Counted from the first letter of the stretch, positions 25,198 to 34,097 are shown. The stretch: DNA of 64,000 nt from Desulfuromonas versatilis (GCF_019704135.1 NZ_AP024355.1:3665034-3729033); one strand, 5' to 3'. Notes: generated by a model from the letters alone, not told the origin. Program-made: numbers and translations.

Positions 25198-26277
25198 ATG
25201 AGCGAAAAAACCTTTCAGGACCGCGCGGTGGGCGCCATCATGGGCGCCTTCATCGGTGAGTCCCTGGGGATGGGGCCGCACTGGTATTACGACCTGGCGG
25301 AGATGCGCCGCGACTACGGCGACTGGATCGACGGCTACACCGCCCCCCGGCCCGGCCGCTATCACGCCGGGCTCAAGGCCGGCCAGCTTTCCCAGCCGGG
25401 GTTCATCCTGCGCATGCTTCTCGACTCGCTGGTCAGCTGCGAGGGATACGACGAGGTGGACTTCTGCCGCCGCCTCGACCAAGAGTTGCTGCCCCTTCTC
25501 GACGGCACCCCGGTCAACGGCCCGGGCGGCTACACCAGCCAGTCGATCCGCGAGTTGTGGCGCCAGCGGCTGCAGCGCAGGCAGCCCTGGGGGCGCACCG
25601 GCGGCCACGCCGACACCACCGAGGCGATCGAGCGCACCCTGGCGCTGGCGGTGCGTTACGCCCGCGAGCCCGCCCAGTTGGCCGCCGCCGTCACCAGCAA
25701 CACCATCCTTACCCAGGTCGACGAGACGGTGGTTTCCATGACCGTGGCCTACGGCGCGGTGCTGGGGCTGCTGGTGCAGGGGCACTCCCTGGACGCGCGG
25801 CTCTCGGGCAGGCTGATGCAGCAGGTAAAAAGCGGCGCCCTGCCGTTTCACGCGGTGACCGGCGACAACCTGCAGCCCCCCCGCCCGGGCGACCCCGACC
25901 CGCCGCGCGCCGGCCGCTTCGCCTCCCCCGACGCGCTGCTGACCCCCTCGCACATGGCGGCGGCCGCCGCCGACCCGCAGATCCGCATCGAACCGGCCTG
26001 GAAGGTTGCCATCGTCTACGGCATGCCCTGCGCCATCTACCACCAGCTGCCGGCGGCCTACTACCTGGCCGCCCGCTTCCGCGACGATTTCGAGGCCGCC
26101 GTGCTCCACGCGGTCAACGGCGGCGGCCAGAACCAGGCCCGCGCCATGCTGGCCGGCGCCCTGGTCGGCGCCCAGGTGGGCCTGGCGGGTATACCCGAAC
26201 GCTTTCTGGACGGGCTCGAGGAAACTCAGACGCTCTGCCGGCTGGCCGAGACCCTCGCTTCCCAGGCGAACTCCTGA
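25198..26277 (+). CDS. ADP-ribosylglycohydrolase-fold protein lacking metal ligands
   Basis: 359 residues from the ATG at 25198. The N-terminal helix GAIMGAFIGESLGMGPHW and the C-terminal helix AGALVGAQVGLAGIP match ARH/DraG proteins. However, the two metal-binding motifs are changed: TDDT is absent after the first helices (GQLSQPGF stands there) and the C-terminal GGDTDT is GGGQNQA. The di-magnesium site should not form, so hydrolysis of ADP-ribose bonds in the usual way is doubtful. It could be a binding protein or a different enzyme. It probably shares a transcript with the transglutaminase gene. Confidence 0.8.
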   Translation: MSEKTFQDRAVGAIMGAFIGESLGMGPHWYYDLAEMRRDYGDWIDGYTAPRPGRYHAGLKAGQLSQPGFILRMLLDSLVSCEGYDEVDFCRRLDQELLPLLDGTPVNGPGGYTSQSIRELWRQRLQRRQPWGRTGGHADTTEAIERTLALAVRYAREPAQLAAAVTSNTILTQVDETVVSMTVAYGAVLGLLVQGHSLDARLSGRLMQQVKSGALPFHAVTGDNLQPPRPGDPDPPRAGRFASPDALLTPSHMAAAAADPQIRIEPAWKVAIVYGMPCAIYHQLPAAYYLAARFRDDFEAAVLHAVNGGGQNQARAMLAGALVGAQVGLAGIPERFLDGLEETQTLCRLAETLASQANS

Positions 26278-26379
26278 GCAGGAGTGGTCGAGAAGCCCCT
26301 GGGGCGCGAACCCGCCCCCTGCTGTCAGGCAACCGGGACACAGCCCGGTGAGTCGCAGCGAACCCGGAGGTTTTAAGCC

Positions 26380-27237
26380 TTGCGTCGTCTGAAAATCACC
26401 CACCTCACCGAATACCGATACTCGGTCCCCGTCACCCTGCATCCCCACACCCTGCGGCTGCGCCCCCGGGAAGGGCCCGAGGTGCATATCGAATCCTCGG
26501 CCCTGACGATCTTCCCCGCGCATAGGGTCAAGTGGCACCGGGACGTTCTCGACAATGCCGTGGCCGTGGTCGAATTTCTCGAGGCGGCGCAAACCCTCTC
26601 GATAACCAGTGAAGTGGTCATTCAGCATTACCTGGAGAATCCGCTCGATTTTCTCGTCGCGGACTACGCCGTCAACTACCCTTTCCACTATGCACCCCAG
26701 GATCTGCCAGATCTGACCCCCTACCTGCAGCTGGTCTACCCCGAGGACCAGGGGGCCATCCGCAGCTGGCTCGACCAGTTGGGCCTGGGCTCGCCCGCCA
26801 TGCAGACCTATGCTCTGCTCGATCGGTTGAGCAAAACCATCGCCAGCCAGTTCGCTTACACCCTGCGCGAAGAAATGGGGGTGCAGTCCCCGGCGCAAAC
26901 CCTGGCCTGGGGCCGTGGGTCCTGCCGCGACTTCGCCGCGCTGTTCGTCGCGGCCTGCCGCTGCCTGGGCCTGGCCAGCCGCTTTGTCAGCGGCTATGGC
27001 CACCTGCCCCACTCGGAGCAGTGGTCCACCACAACCCACGCCTGGGCCGAGGTCTACCTGCCCGGGCCGGGCTGGAAGGGCTTCGACCCGACCGGCGGCG
27101 AGGTAACCGGCAGCCGCCATATCCCCGTGGCGGTGGCCCGCCGTCCCGAGGCGGTCCCCCCGGTGGCCGGGAGTTTCTTCGGCATGACCGGGCCGCCACC
27201 GGCCCTGATCGTCGATGTCAGGGTGGTGGCCTTCTGA
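26380..27237 (+). CDS. Transglutaminase-like cysteine protease-fold protein
   Basis: 285 residues. The N-terminal beta domain (Bact_transglu_N; ITHLTEYRYSVPV) is followed by the transglutaminase core with Cys in WGRGSCRDFAALF, His in TTTHAWAEVYLPG and Asp in GFDPTGG: a full triad. The start is TTG at 26380 with CGGAGG 9 bases before it. Such proteins act as peptidases or amide-bond enzymes in the cytoplasm; some genomes pair them with ATP-grasp/alpha-E proteins, which are not seen here. Confidence 0.92.
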   Translation: MRRLKITHLTEYRYSVPVTLHPHTLRLRPREGPEVHIESSALTIFPAHRVKWHRDVLDNAVAVVEFLEAAQTLSITSEVVIQHYLENPLDFLVADYAVNYPFHYAPQDLPDLTPYLQLVYPEDQGAIRSWLDQLGLGSPAMQTYALLDRLSKTIASQFAYTLREEMGVQSPAQTLAWGRGSCRDFAALFVAACRCLGLASRFVSGYGHLPHSEQWSTTTHAWAEVYLPGPGWKGFDPTGGEVTGSRHIPVAVARRPEAVPPVAGSFFGMTGPPPALIVDVRVVAF

Positions 27238-27289
27238 GCAGGCGGGCGCGGCGCGGATGGTCTGAGGGGAACAGGGTTCACTTGCGTCC

Positions 27290-27318
27290 TTGAACGGCGG
27301 CGCGCGATCCTATATAGT
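27290..27318 (+). promoter_or_regulatory. Promoter TTGAAC-N17-TATAGT before the 77-aa gene (copy 2)
   Basis: -35 at 27290-27295 and -10 at 27313-27318. The -10 block matches the copy-1 promoter at 21402-21407, including the CGCGCxCGATCCT stretch upstream of it. Confidence 0.65.
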
Positions 27319-27357
27319 CCCCCCAAAAGCCCCATCAACCTCGCCGGAGCCCCAAAC

Positions 27358-27591
27358 ATGGACATCGACCTGGACGCGCTGCACAACCTGATTACCAACC
27401 GCATCGACGAGATCGAAACGATCGTCAGCGGAACCGGCTATCTGCCGAGAACCGTCATCGGCGTCGGCACCTTTCTGCTGGACAACGAAGGGCATTTCGA
27501 TCTGCTGACCGCCAAACAGCAGGTCACTTTCGAGAAGTTTCTCAAACCACTGCTGGAAGCATCCGGCGACCAGCGCAGAACCGAGGACTGA
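27358..27591 (+). CDS. 77-aa orphan protein, copy 2 of a paralogous pair
   Basis: 77 residues beginning MDIDLDALHNLI, same length as copy 1 and identical over GTGYLPRTVIGV and LLTAKQQVTF. Differences are mainly at codon-level-neutral or surface-type positions (for example RTEEIEEY against RIDEIETI), suggesting purifying selection after duplication. No domain recognised. It is monocistronic and followed by a spacer. Confidence 0.85.
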   Translation: MDIDLDALHNLITNRIDEIETIVSGTGYLPRTVIGVGTFLLDNEGHFDLLTAKQQVTFEKFLKPLLEASGDQRRTED

Positions 27592-27769
27592 CCCGTTACG
27601 GCCCCGGAGGGGGGGACGGGGCGGCAATCCTGGCGGAAAAAAGTCAGGTTACCAAGAGCAAACCCTCCACCTCATCAACCCACCGGGCAGCCGGCCCACC
27701 AGGGAAAATCACCCCGCCCCACTTTCCAGGCGACGGAGAATTGCAGACGGCAGGCAGATTTATTCAGGC

Positions 27770-27795
27770 AAAAGGGCGGCCGCAGGGCCGCCCTT
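27770..27795 (-). terminator. Rho-independent terminator after the AEC permease gene
   Basis: AAGGGCGGCC (27772-27781) pairs perfectly with 27786-27795. Read on the minus strand it ends in TTTT. It lies about 30 bases past the permease stop codon. Confidence 0.8.
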
Positions 27796-27826
27796 CAGAT
27801 TTGGACCGCGGAAGCCTTCCCCCCGG

Positions 27827-28723
27827 TTACAGCAGCAGGTAGATCAGCGGCAGGGTGCCGAAAGAGAAGATGATCCCGAGCCCGACCAAGGCCACGGCCA
27901 ACTCGGCCTCCATCCCTGCCGCCACCGCCAGGGCGCCAGCGGTGACCATGGGAGGCATGGCCGCCTCGAAGATGGCGATGTCCGTCGCCAGCCCCTGCAA
28001 CCCGAGCAGGCGGCAGACGGCGAGCGCTGCAAGCGGGGCGAGGCACAGCTTCACCCCCAGCCCGAAGCCGAGCGGGGCGAGCACCGAGCGGCGCAGCCGC
28101 CAGCGCAGCTGCAGGCCGATGGCGGTCATCACCAGCGGGGTCAGGGTGCCGGCGACATCCTGCAGGGCCGCCACCAGCCGTTCCGGGTAAGGCCAGCCAC
28201 GCAGAGCCAGCCCGGCGGCCAGCGCCACCGTGGGGGGAAAGAGCAGCACCCGCCGGGCCACCGCCGGCAGGTTGAGGCCGCCCTCCTTGCCGTAGAGGGC
28301 GAGGACCAGCGACCCGAAGGTGGCGAAGATCAGCATGGTGCCGATCTGGTCGTAGATGATCAGAAAGGGGACCCCCGCCGCGCCGAAAAAGGCCTGCACC
28401 ATCGGCACCCCCATGAAGGAGGTGTTGCCCACCGGCACCACCAGCAACAGCACCCCCGTGGTAGCCCGCGGCCAGTTCCAGGCCCGCGCCGCCGCCAGCA
28501 CCAGCAGCACCGAGAGCAGCAGCATCCCCCAGGGGACCACCGCGGCCACCAGCACCTCACGGTTGAAGCTCAACTGCGGGACCTTGAGCAGGATCAGGGC
28601 CGGCAGCGAGACGTACAGCGCGAACATGTTGAGGACCTGGGCCGAGTCGGCCGGGAAGGCCTCGAGGCGCCGGAACAGCATCCCCAGGGTGACGAACACC
28701 CCGATCAGTACGAAGTTATCCAT
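27827..28723 (-). CDS. AEC (auxin efflux carrier) family permease
   Basis: 298 residues, about ten hydrophobic segments in two five-helix halves. Conserved family features include the broken-helix region VGNTSFMGVPMV in the first half and AAMPPMVTAGALA in the second. Bacterial AEC members export or import organic acids such as malate; the substrate here is not evident. Start ATG at 28723 has a weak ribosome-binding site. The redoxin gene lies upstream on the same strand, 31 bases away. Confidence 0.92.
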   Translation of the reverse strand: MDNFVLIGVFVTLGMLFRRLEAFPADSAQVLNMFALYVSLPALILLKVPQLSFNREVLVAAVVPWGMLLLSVLLVLAAARAWNWPRATTGVLLLVVPVGNTSFMGVPMVQAFFGAAGVPFLIIYDQIGTMLIFATFGSLVLALYGKEGGLNLPAVARRVLLFPPTVALAAGLALRGWPYPERLVAALQDVAGTLTPLVMTAIGLQLRWRLRRSVLAPLGFGLGVKLCLAPLAALAVCRLLGLQGLATDIAIFEAAMPPMVTAGALAVAAGMEAELAVALVGLGIIFSFGTLPLIYLLL

Positions 28724-28754
28724 GGCAGGTTAATCCGCGCCCCCGGGTTCCGGC

Positions 28755-29870
28755 TCAGGGGACAGCGATCAGCCCTTTCTCCCGCAGCTCGGCGAGCAGC
28801 GCCTCGCCCTGGGCGAGGCTGTCGAAAATGATCGCGGAGGTCATGGTGGCCGAGGTGACCGCGTCGATCTTGGGGTCGAATGGGGGCGGCGCGCTGAGGT
28901 AGGTCCCGACCACGCGGCGGCGCATGATTTCCACCTCCGCGGCGGTCCAGACATGGTTCTTGTACTTGGTCAGGTGCAGCGGTTCGAAGCCGACCACCTT
29001 TCCCGTCGGCTCGAAAACGTAGATGAAGTGCACGTCGTGGCAGATGTCGCAGACCGCGCTGCGGCTGGTCACTTCGGCGAACAGGCGGCGGCGCTCCTCG
29101 CCCTGCTGCATCAGCGCGGTGTAGACGCGGCGGCCGCTGCGCAGATCAAGGGGCATGACGTTGAGGATCCGCCCGCCGGTGTTGATAAAGGCGTTGCGCA
29201 CCCGCAAATCCAGCTCCTGTTCGGAGAACATGGAGGTCACGGCGCTGCGCACCTTCACCGCAGCCTCCCCCTGGCGACGCAGTTCCTCGAGATCGGCGCC
29301 GGCCAGGCGCTGCAACTCCGCCAGCAGCTGTTCATGGTCGAAGTTGGTGCCGAGGTGGGTGCCGGCCACCACCCCCTCGCTGCCCGGGCGATCCTGGCGG
29401 ACGTAGATGGAAAACGGCGTGGCCTGCCCGCCCAGGGCGCGGTAGATGGTGAAACGCGGATCGGGCAGCACCGGGAAGCGCACCTGGAACTTCTCGACAA
29501 AGGCGCCGACCTCCTCGGGGACGTTGCCCACCGCCACCGCCAGCAGCTTGATCCGGCCGCGGGTGGCGGGGTTCTCCTCGATCAGCTCGACCAGCCGGTT
29601 GTAGGGACGGGTCTGCATCTGGCAATGCAGGCAGTGCACGTTGAGCAACTCAACCAGCACCAGTTCGGCCTTGACCCCGCTCAGCGCGAAGCTCTCCCCC
29701 GGGGCAATGCCCAGGTAGTCCCTGGCCTCGGCCTGCGGGGGCACCGGCAGGGCCACCTCGGGAAAGCGATCGCCGAAGGCGATCAGCCGCCCCTGCTGGG
29801 CAGAGGCGGCGCCGGCGAGGCCGAGGGTCGCCAGCACCAGCAACAAAATTATCGAAAAACGACCTGCCAT
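28755..29870 (-). CDS. Exported redoxin with CxxCH haem motif and FMN-binding-like tail
   Basis: 371 residues from the ATG at 29870 behind GGAGGA. Signal peptide ends near ASAQQ. Residues about 30-180 are a thioredoxin/AhpC-TSA-like domain with the redox pair CLHC (80-83). CDICH (274-278) fits a single c-type haem site. Near the C terminus DAVTSATMTS (336-345) resembles the covalent FMN-attachment motif of FMN-binding domains (DAxSGATxTS). The combination suggests a periplasmic electron-transfer protein. The domain fusion is visible; the reaction is unknown. Confidence 0.75.
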   Translation of the reverse strand: MAGRFSIILLLVLATLGLAGAASAQQGRLIAFGDRFPEVALPVPPQAEARDYLGIAPGESFALSGVKAELVLVELLNVHCLHCQMQTRPYNRLVELIEENPATRGRIKLLAVAVGNVPEEVGAFVEKFQVRFPVLPDPRFTIYRALGGQATPFSIYVRQDRPGSEGVVAGTHLGTNFDHEQLLAELQRLAGADLEELRRQGEAAVKVRSAVTSMFSEQELDLRVRNAFINTGGRILNVMPLDLRSGRRVYTALMQQGEERRRLFAEVTSRSAVCDICHDVHFIYVFEPTGKVVGFEPLHLTKYKNHVWTAAEVEIMRRRVVGTYLSAPPPFDPKIDAVTSATMTSAIIFDSLAQGEALLAELREKGLIAVP

Positions 29871-30112
29871 CCTATCCTCCCTGGTAAATTGCGGCGCCGA
29901 CCATCCAAAGAAGACGCCTGAAACACTCGATTTCACTAGCTTCGAAAGCTGCCTGGGCACACTTGCCCCGCCTCCCGGGGATCCCGCAAGAGAACCGGAA
30001 AGCGGTTTTTTTTCTCCCTGGCCTGGCTAAACGGAGCCGTCTCCGGTATCCTCTTGCCGCAAACGCCCCTTCGGACCATGCATTTTCTGTCCCCCGACCC
30101 AAGGACATCTCC

Positions 30113-31501
30113 ATGACAGCCGACGCCAAGATCGACATCAACGCCCTGGAAAAACCCTGGGAAAACCTCCACGAGCTGGTCACCGCCGGCGAGGCGGAGC
30201 CGCTGCTGGCCTTTCTCGACCTGATGAGCCCCACCGAGACGGCCCTGGCCATCTCCCGCCTGAGCTCCGAGGACCAGAGCCGCCTGCTGACCCTGCTTTC
30301 CCCGGCGGATGCGGCGGAGGTGCTCGAGGACATCTCCGAGACCCAGGCGGCGGACATGATCGAGGAACTGTCACCGGCCCACGCCGCCGCCATCCTCGAG
30401 GAACTCGACAGCGACCACATCGCCGACCTGCTGGGGGACATGGACGAGGACAGCGCGGCGGCCATCCTCGACAACATGGCCCCCGAAGAAGCCGAGGAGG
30501 CCCGCCAGTTCCTCGAATATCCGCCCGATACCGCCGGGGGGCTGATGATCTCCGAATGCCTCGCCTACCGCGAGGAGCAGCGCATCAGCGACGTGCTGAC
30601 CGACCTGCAGGCCAACCGGGAAACCTACGCCGACTACAACGTGCAGTACCTCTACGTGACCGACGAGCGGCAGCGGCTGCGCGGGGTGCTGCGCATGCAC
30701 GATCTGCTGTTTCCCGTGCACGCCGCGCCGCTGAGCCAGCTGATGATCCGCGACCCGCACAAGGTCCGGGTGGACGCGGGGCTGGACCGGCTGCGGGACT
30801 TTTTCGAGGAGCACCGCCTCTTCGGCGCCCCGGTGGTGGACGAGCAAAACCGCCTGCAGGGAGTGGTGCTGCCCGAAGCGGTGGAGGAGGCAGGCCGCAA
30901 GCGTTCGGTCAGGCAGTTTCTCGGCCTCAGCGGCATCATCGGTGGCGAGGAATTCCGCAGCATGCCGCTGCTGGTGCGCTCGGGCCGCCGCCTGTCGTGG
31001 CTGAGCCTGAACATCGTGCTCAACATCATCGCCGCCAGCGTCATCGCCATCTACCAGGACACCCTGGCGGCGGCCATCGCCCTGGCGGTGTTTTTGCCCA
31101 TGGTCAGCGACATGAGCGGCTGTTCGGGGAACCAGGCGGTGGCGGTCAGCATGCGCGAGCTCTCCCTCGGCCTGGTGCGCCCCGGCGAGTTGCTCCGGGT
31201 CATGGCCAAGGAGGCGAGCCTCGGCGTCGTCAACGGCCTGGCCCTGGGCCTGCTGCTGGGGGCCGTGGCCTTTTTCTGGAAGAACAACTACTACCTGGGG
31301 CTGGTGGTCGGCGGCGCGCTGGCCGCCAACACCCTGGTGGCCGTGACCCTCGGCGGGCTGCTACCGCTGCTGCTCAAGCGCCTGAAGATGGACCCGGCCC
31401 TGGTCTCCAGTCCGCTGCTGACCACGGTCACCGACATGGCCGGCTTCTTTTTCGTGCTCAGCTTCGCTACCGCGGTCCTGCCGCGGCTGAGCGGGGGGTG
31501 A
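30113..31501 (+). CDS. mgtE: Magnesium transporter MgtE
   Basis: 462 residues from the ATG at 30113. The MgtE_N superhelix is rich in acidic repeats (SPADAAEVLEDI, SPAHAAAILEEL), followed by two CBS domains and five TM helices containing PMVSDMSGCSGNQA, the magnesium-pathway segment. It is a gated Mg2+ channel closed by cytoplasmic Mg2+. The 240-base upstream spacer shows no convincing magnesium riboswitch by eye. Convergent with tpm. Confidence 0.95.
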   Translation: MTADAKIDINALEKPWENLHELVTAGEAEPLLAFLDLMSPTETALAISRLSSEDQSRLLTLLSPADAAEVLEDISETQAADMIEELSPAHAAAILEELDSDHIADLLGDMDEDSAAAILDNMAPEEAEEARQFLEYPPDTAGGLMISECLAYREEQRISDVLTDLQANRETYADYNVQYLYVTDERQRLRGVLRMHDLLFPVHAAPLSQLMIRDPHKVRVDAGLDRLRDFFEEHRLFGAPVVDEQNRLQGVVLPEAVEEAGRKRSVRQFLGLSGIIGGEEFRSMPLLVRSGRRLSWLSLNIVLNIIAASVIAIYQDTLAAAIALAVFLPMVSDMSGCSGNQAVAVSMRELSLGLVRPGELLRVMAKEASLGVVNGLALGLLLGAVAFFWKNNYYLGLVVGGALAANTLVAVTLGGLLPLLLKRLKMDPALVSSPLLTTVTDMAGFFFVLSFATAVLPRLSGG

Positions 31502-31504
31502 AAA

Positions 31505-31545
31505 ACCCGGGAATCCAGGAGCCAGAATCCAGAATTCTGAAAACT
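31505..31545. repeat. Short word-like repeat between convergent mgtE and tpm
   Basis: GGAATCCAGGAGCCAGAATC with CAGAATTCTGAA: tandem GAATCCAG/GAGCCAGA words and the palindrome CAGAATTCTG. It is similar in style to the spacers at 520-597 and 5531-5605. Confidence 0.4.
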
Positions 31546-32204
31546 CATTGCCGAATCAGCAGACAGGCGAACTCGGTGAGTTTGGTCACCCCGCGCTGCT
31601 GCAGCCCCTGGTGGGTCGGCAGGGCATCCTCCTCGGCCAGCAGTTCCACGGCAAAGGCCGGGTGGAAAAGCTCGCGGATCTGCGCGATGGGCACGGCGAA
31701 GGGCGGGCCTGCGGCCTGCTGCTGGTCGTAGTCGTAACTGACCAGCAGCACCCGGCTGCCGGAGGGGAGCAGTTCGGCCATGCGGGCGGCGTAGGGGCCG
31801 CGCATGGCCGGCGGCAACGCCACCAGCGAGCCGCGGTCGTAGGCGGCCCTTGCCCCGCCGAGATGGTCCCGCGAAATGGCGAACAGGTCTCCGCAGAACA
31901 CCTCGATTTCCCCACTGCGGTAGTGGCTCAACTCCGCACCAACCTCCTGCCGGGTGACGGCCAGGCGGTTTTCGGCGAAAAAGGCCTCGACCCCCTGCCG
32001 GCTCAGCTCCACCCCGACCACCCCGGCCCCCTGGCGGGCAAGCCAGAGCAGATCCGGGCTCTTGCCGCACAAGGGGACGAAAACCCGCTCACCGGGGCCC
32101 GTTTGCAGGCGGGAAAAAAACCGCCGCAGGTAAGGGTGCTCGCTGGTCATGTGCCAGCCGAGCTCATTTTTCTCCCAGCGGTTGATCCAGAACTGCTTGT
32201 CCAT
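31545..32204 (-). CDS. tpm: Thiopurine S-methyltransferase family protein
   Basis: 219 residues from the ATG at 32204, equal to bacterial TPMTs. The start DKQFWINRWEKNELGWH, SAM motif FVPLCGKSPDLLWLA, VVGVELS and the DRGSLVALPP segment are diagnostic. Bacterial TPMTs methylate thiopurines and also selenite or tellurite species, giving volatile products. GAGGATGG precedes the start. Convergent with mgtE. Confidence 0.95.
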   Translation of the reverse strand: MDKQFWINRWEKNELGWHMTSEHPYLRRFFSRLQTGPGERVFVPLCGKSPDLLWLARQGAGVVGVELSRQGVEAFFAENRLAVTRQEVGAELSHYRSGEIEVFCGDLFAISRDHLGGARAAYDRGSLVALPPAMRGPYAARMAELLPSGSRVLLVSYDYDQQQAAGPPFAVPIAQIRELFHPAFAVELLAEEDALPTHQGLQQRGVTKLTEFACLLIRQ

Positions 32205-32419
32205 CCATCCTCGCTTGATTTCGGTTGTTTCGATCCAACCCCGACCGCTGTTCCTGGCGGCCGCGGCGATTTTCCCATGAGCTGATCCCCGGTACTTTGC
32301 CGGAATTTGTTCTGCGTGCCACGACCGGATGGGCAAAGCTGGCATCATTCATGCTCTGAATCGCTTAACCTGCCCCTGTGCGTCATATTCTACAGAGCTT
32401 GTCACCCAGCGAGGCCACC

Positions 32420-33631
32420 TTGGAACGCTTTATCGCCAGACAGCCGATTTTCGACCGCAAGCAGAAGATTTTCGGCTACGAACTGCTGTTTCGCAGCGGT
32501 CTGGAAAATTACTTCGACTGCCCCGACTTCGACGAAGCCTCCTCGCGGGTGATCGCCGACAGTTTCCTGCTGTTCAGCATCGACGAGATGACCGACGGCA
32601 CCCGCGCCTTCATCAATATGACCCGCAACATCCTGGTCAAGGACTACACCACCGTGCTGCCGCGCCAGACGGTGGTCGCCGAAATCCTGGAGACCATCGA
32701 CCCGGATGAGGACCTGATCGGCGCCTGTCGCCGGCTCAAGAACGCCGGGTTCACCGTCGCCCTCGACGACTTCGTCTACCGGCGCGCCTACGAGCCGGTT
32801 TTCGAGTACGTCGACATCATCAAGGTCGATTTTCTCGCAACCCCTCTGCCGCGCTGCGGGGAACTCGCCGAGGCCCTGGCCCCCCGCGGGATCAAGCTGG
32901 TGGCCGAGAAAGTCGAAACCCAGGAGGTCTTCCAACAGGCGCTGGGGATGGGGTACGACTACTTCCAGGGGTATTTCTTCAGCAGGCCGGTCATCGTCTC
33001 ACGCCGGGACATCCCGGCGAGCAAGCTCCATTACCTGCGCATCCTGCGCGAGATCAACTCGCCAGAAATGGACTTCCGCCAGCTCGAGCAGACCATCCAC
33101 GGCGAGGTTTCCGTCTCCTACAAGCTGCTGAAATACATCAATTCGGCGGCCTTCGGGCTGCGCCGCCGGGTCACCTCCATCGGCCAGGCCCTGGCGCTGC
33201 TGGGGGAGAACGAGATCCGCAAGTGGGCCTCCCTGCTCGCCCTGACCAACCTGGCCCTCGACAAACCGGACGCCCTGGTGGCCTGCGCTCAGGTGCGGGC
33301 CAAACTGTGCGAGCTGCTCGCCCCCGCCGCCGGGCTCCAGGCGCGCACCGCCGAATGTTTCCTGATGGGCCTGTTTTCCCTGCTCGATGCCATCCTCGAC
33401 CGGCCGATGCCGCAGATTCTCGCCGAGATCCCCATGGAGGAGGACATCCGCCGGGCCCTGCTCGGCGAATCCAACCCGCTGCGTCAGCTCCTTGACCTGG
33501 TCGTCTCCATCGAGCGGGGGGATTGGGCTCTCATGGAGGAGCTGGCCACAGGCCTGGGGCTGGCGAAAACCCCGCTCCAGGAGTGCTTCATGACGGCCAT
33601 CCGCTGGGTCCGTCAGACCTCGAGGATCTGA
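32420..33631 (+). CDS. EAL-HDOD (YuxH-like) signalling protein
   Basis: 403 residues from a TTG at 32420; GCGAGG lies 5 bases upstream and the protein then begins with ERFIARQPIFDRK, as in relatives. A GTG at 32378 is possible. The EAL domain is degenerate: GYELLFRS replaces the EALxR signature, though ALDDF is kept, so c-di-GMP hydrolysis is doubtful. The C-terminal HDOD domain (SVSYKLLKYINSAAFGLRR) is intact. Such proteins are probable c-di-GMP-responsive or scaffold proteins; the diguanylate cyclase at 17549 may supply the signal. Confidence 0.9.
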   Translation: MERFIARQPIFDRKQKIFGYELLFRSGLENYFDCPDFDEASSRVIADSFLLFSIDEMTDGTRAFINMTRNILVKDYTTVLPRQTVVAEILETIDPDEDLIGACRRLKNAGFTVALDDFVYRRAYEPVFEYVDIIKVDFLATPLPRCGELAEALAPRGIKLVAEKVETQEVFQQALGMGYDYFQGYFFSRPVIVSRRDIPASKLHYLRILREINSPEMDFRQLEQTIHGEVSVSYKLLKYINSAAFGLRRRVTSIGQALALLGENEIRKWASLLALTNLALDKPDALVACAQVRAKLCELLAPAAGLQARTAECFLMGLFSLLDAILDRPMPQILAEIPMEEDIRRALLGESNPLRQLLDLVVSIERGDWALMEELATGLGLAKTPLQECFMTAIRWVRQTSRI

Positions 33632-33648
33632 GTTCTCCCCGCCGGCCT

Positions 33649-33676
33649 TTGACCCAGGCCCCAACCCTGCCATAAT
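33649..33676 (+). promoter_or_regulatory. Candidate promoter for the 125-aa gene
   Basis: TTGACC (33649-33654), 16-base spacer, CATAAT (33671-33676), 44 bases before the ATG. Placed in the gap after the EAL-HDOD gene. Confidence 0.5.
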
Positions 33677-33719
33677 ATGTGCTGTAGAGCCGCACAACGG
33701 CAGAGGGGAGAAGCCGGCA

Positions 33720-34097
33720 ATGCCCGAGGATATTTTTCAACAGGAGCTGAATCGCCTGCGCCTTGAGCCGTTGAACCAGGTCGCCGCGCTCAAGCTCAAG
33801 CAGGCGGGGATCGCCGACCACCCGGCGGTTCTGCCCGTTTTCCGCCTCATGGAATGGGGGCTGGCGACCGGCAGCACCCTGGCCCAGGTGCGCACCGCCC
33901 GCGAGTTGCTGCGCCTGCGCCACCAGCGCGACCAGCGCAGCGCCCTCGACTACCTGCTGGCCAACATCCCCGGGGGGCTGCCCGATCTGCACCGGCGCCT
34001 GCTGCGACTGCCTCCCCGGAGCGCCGCCCAGACCCTGCTCGATCTGCTCGATCTGCGCCTGAAGGCGGACCCGAAAAATCCCTACCCGGCGGGCTAG
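33720..34097 (+). CDS. Hypothetical helical protein
   Basis: 125 residues from the ATG at 33720 behind GAGGGGAG. Leu/Arg-rich, no signal or TM, probably all-helical with repeats of the LRLRHQR and LHRRLLRLPPRS kind. I do not recognise a family. It has its own promoter and is convergent with the ZIP transporter gene. Confidence 0.65.
   Translation: MPEDIFQQELNRLRLEPLNQVAALKLKQAGIADHPAVLPVFRLMEWGLATGSTLAQVRTARELLRLRHQRDQRSALDYLLANIPGGLPDLHRRLLRLPPRSAAQTLLDLLDLRLKADPKNPYPAG

Noticed and set aside
24778-27120. 780-codon open frame on the minus strand
   Set aside because: Antisense shadow of hflC, the ARH-like gene and the transglutaminase gene; composition typical of GC-rich shadow frames.
29871-30112. 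Magnesium riboswitch upstream of mgtE
   Set aside because: Only a short GGAG/CTCC hairpin is visible; no M-box-like conserved core.
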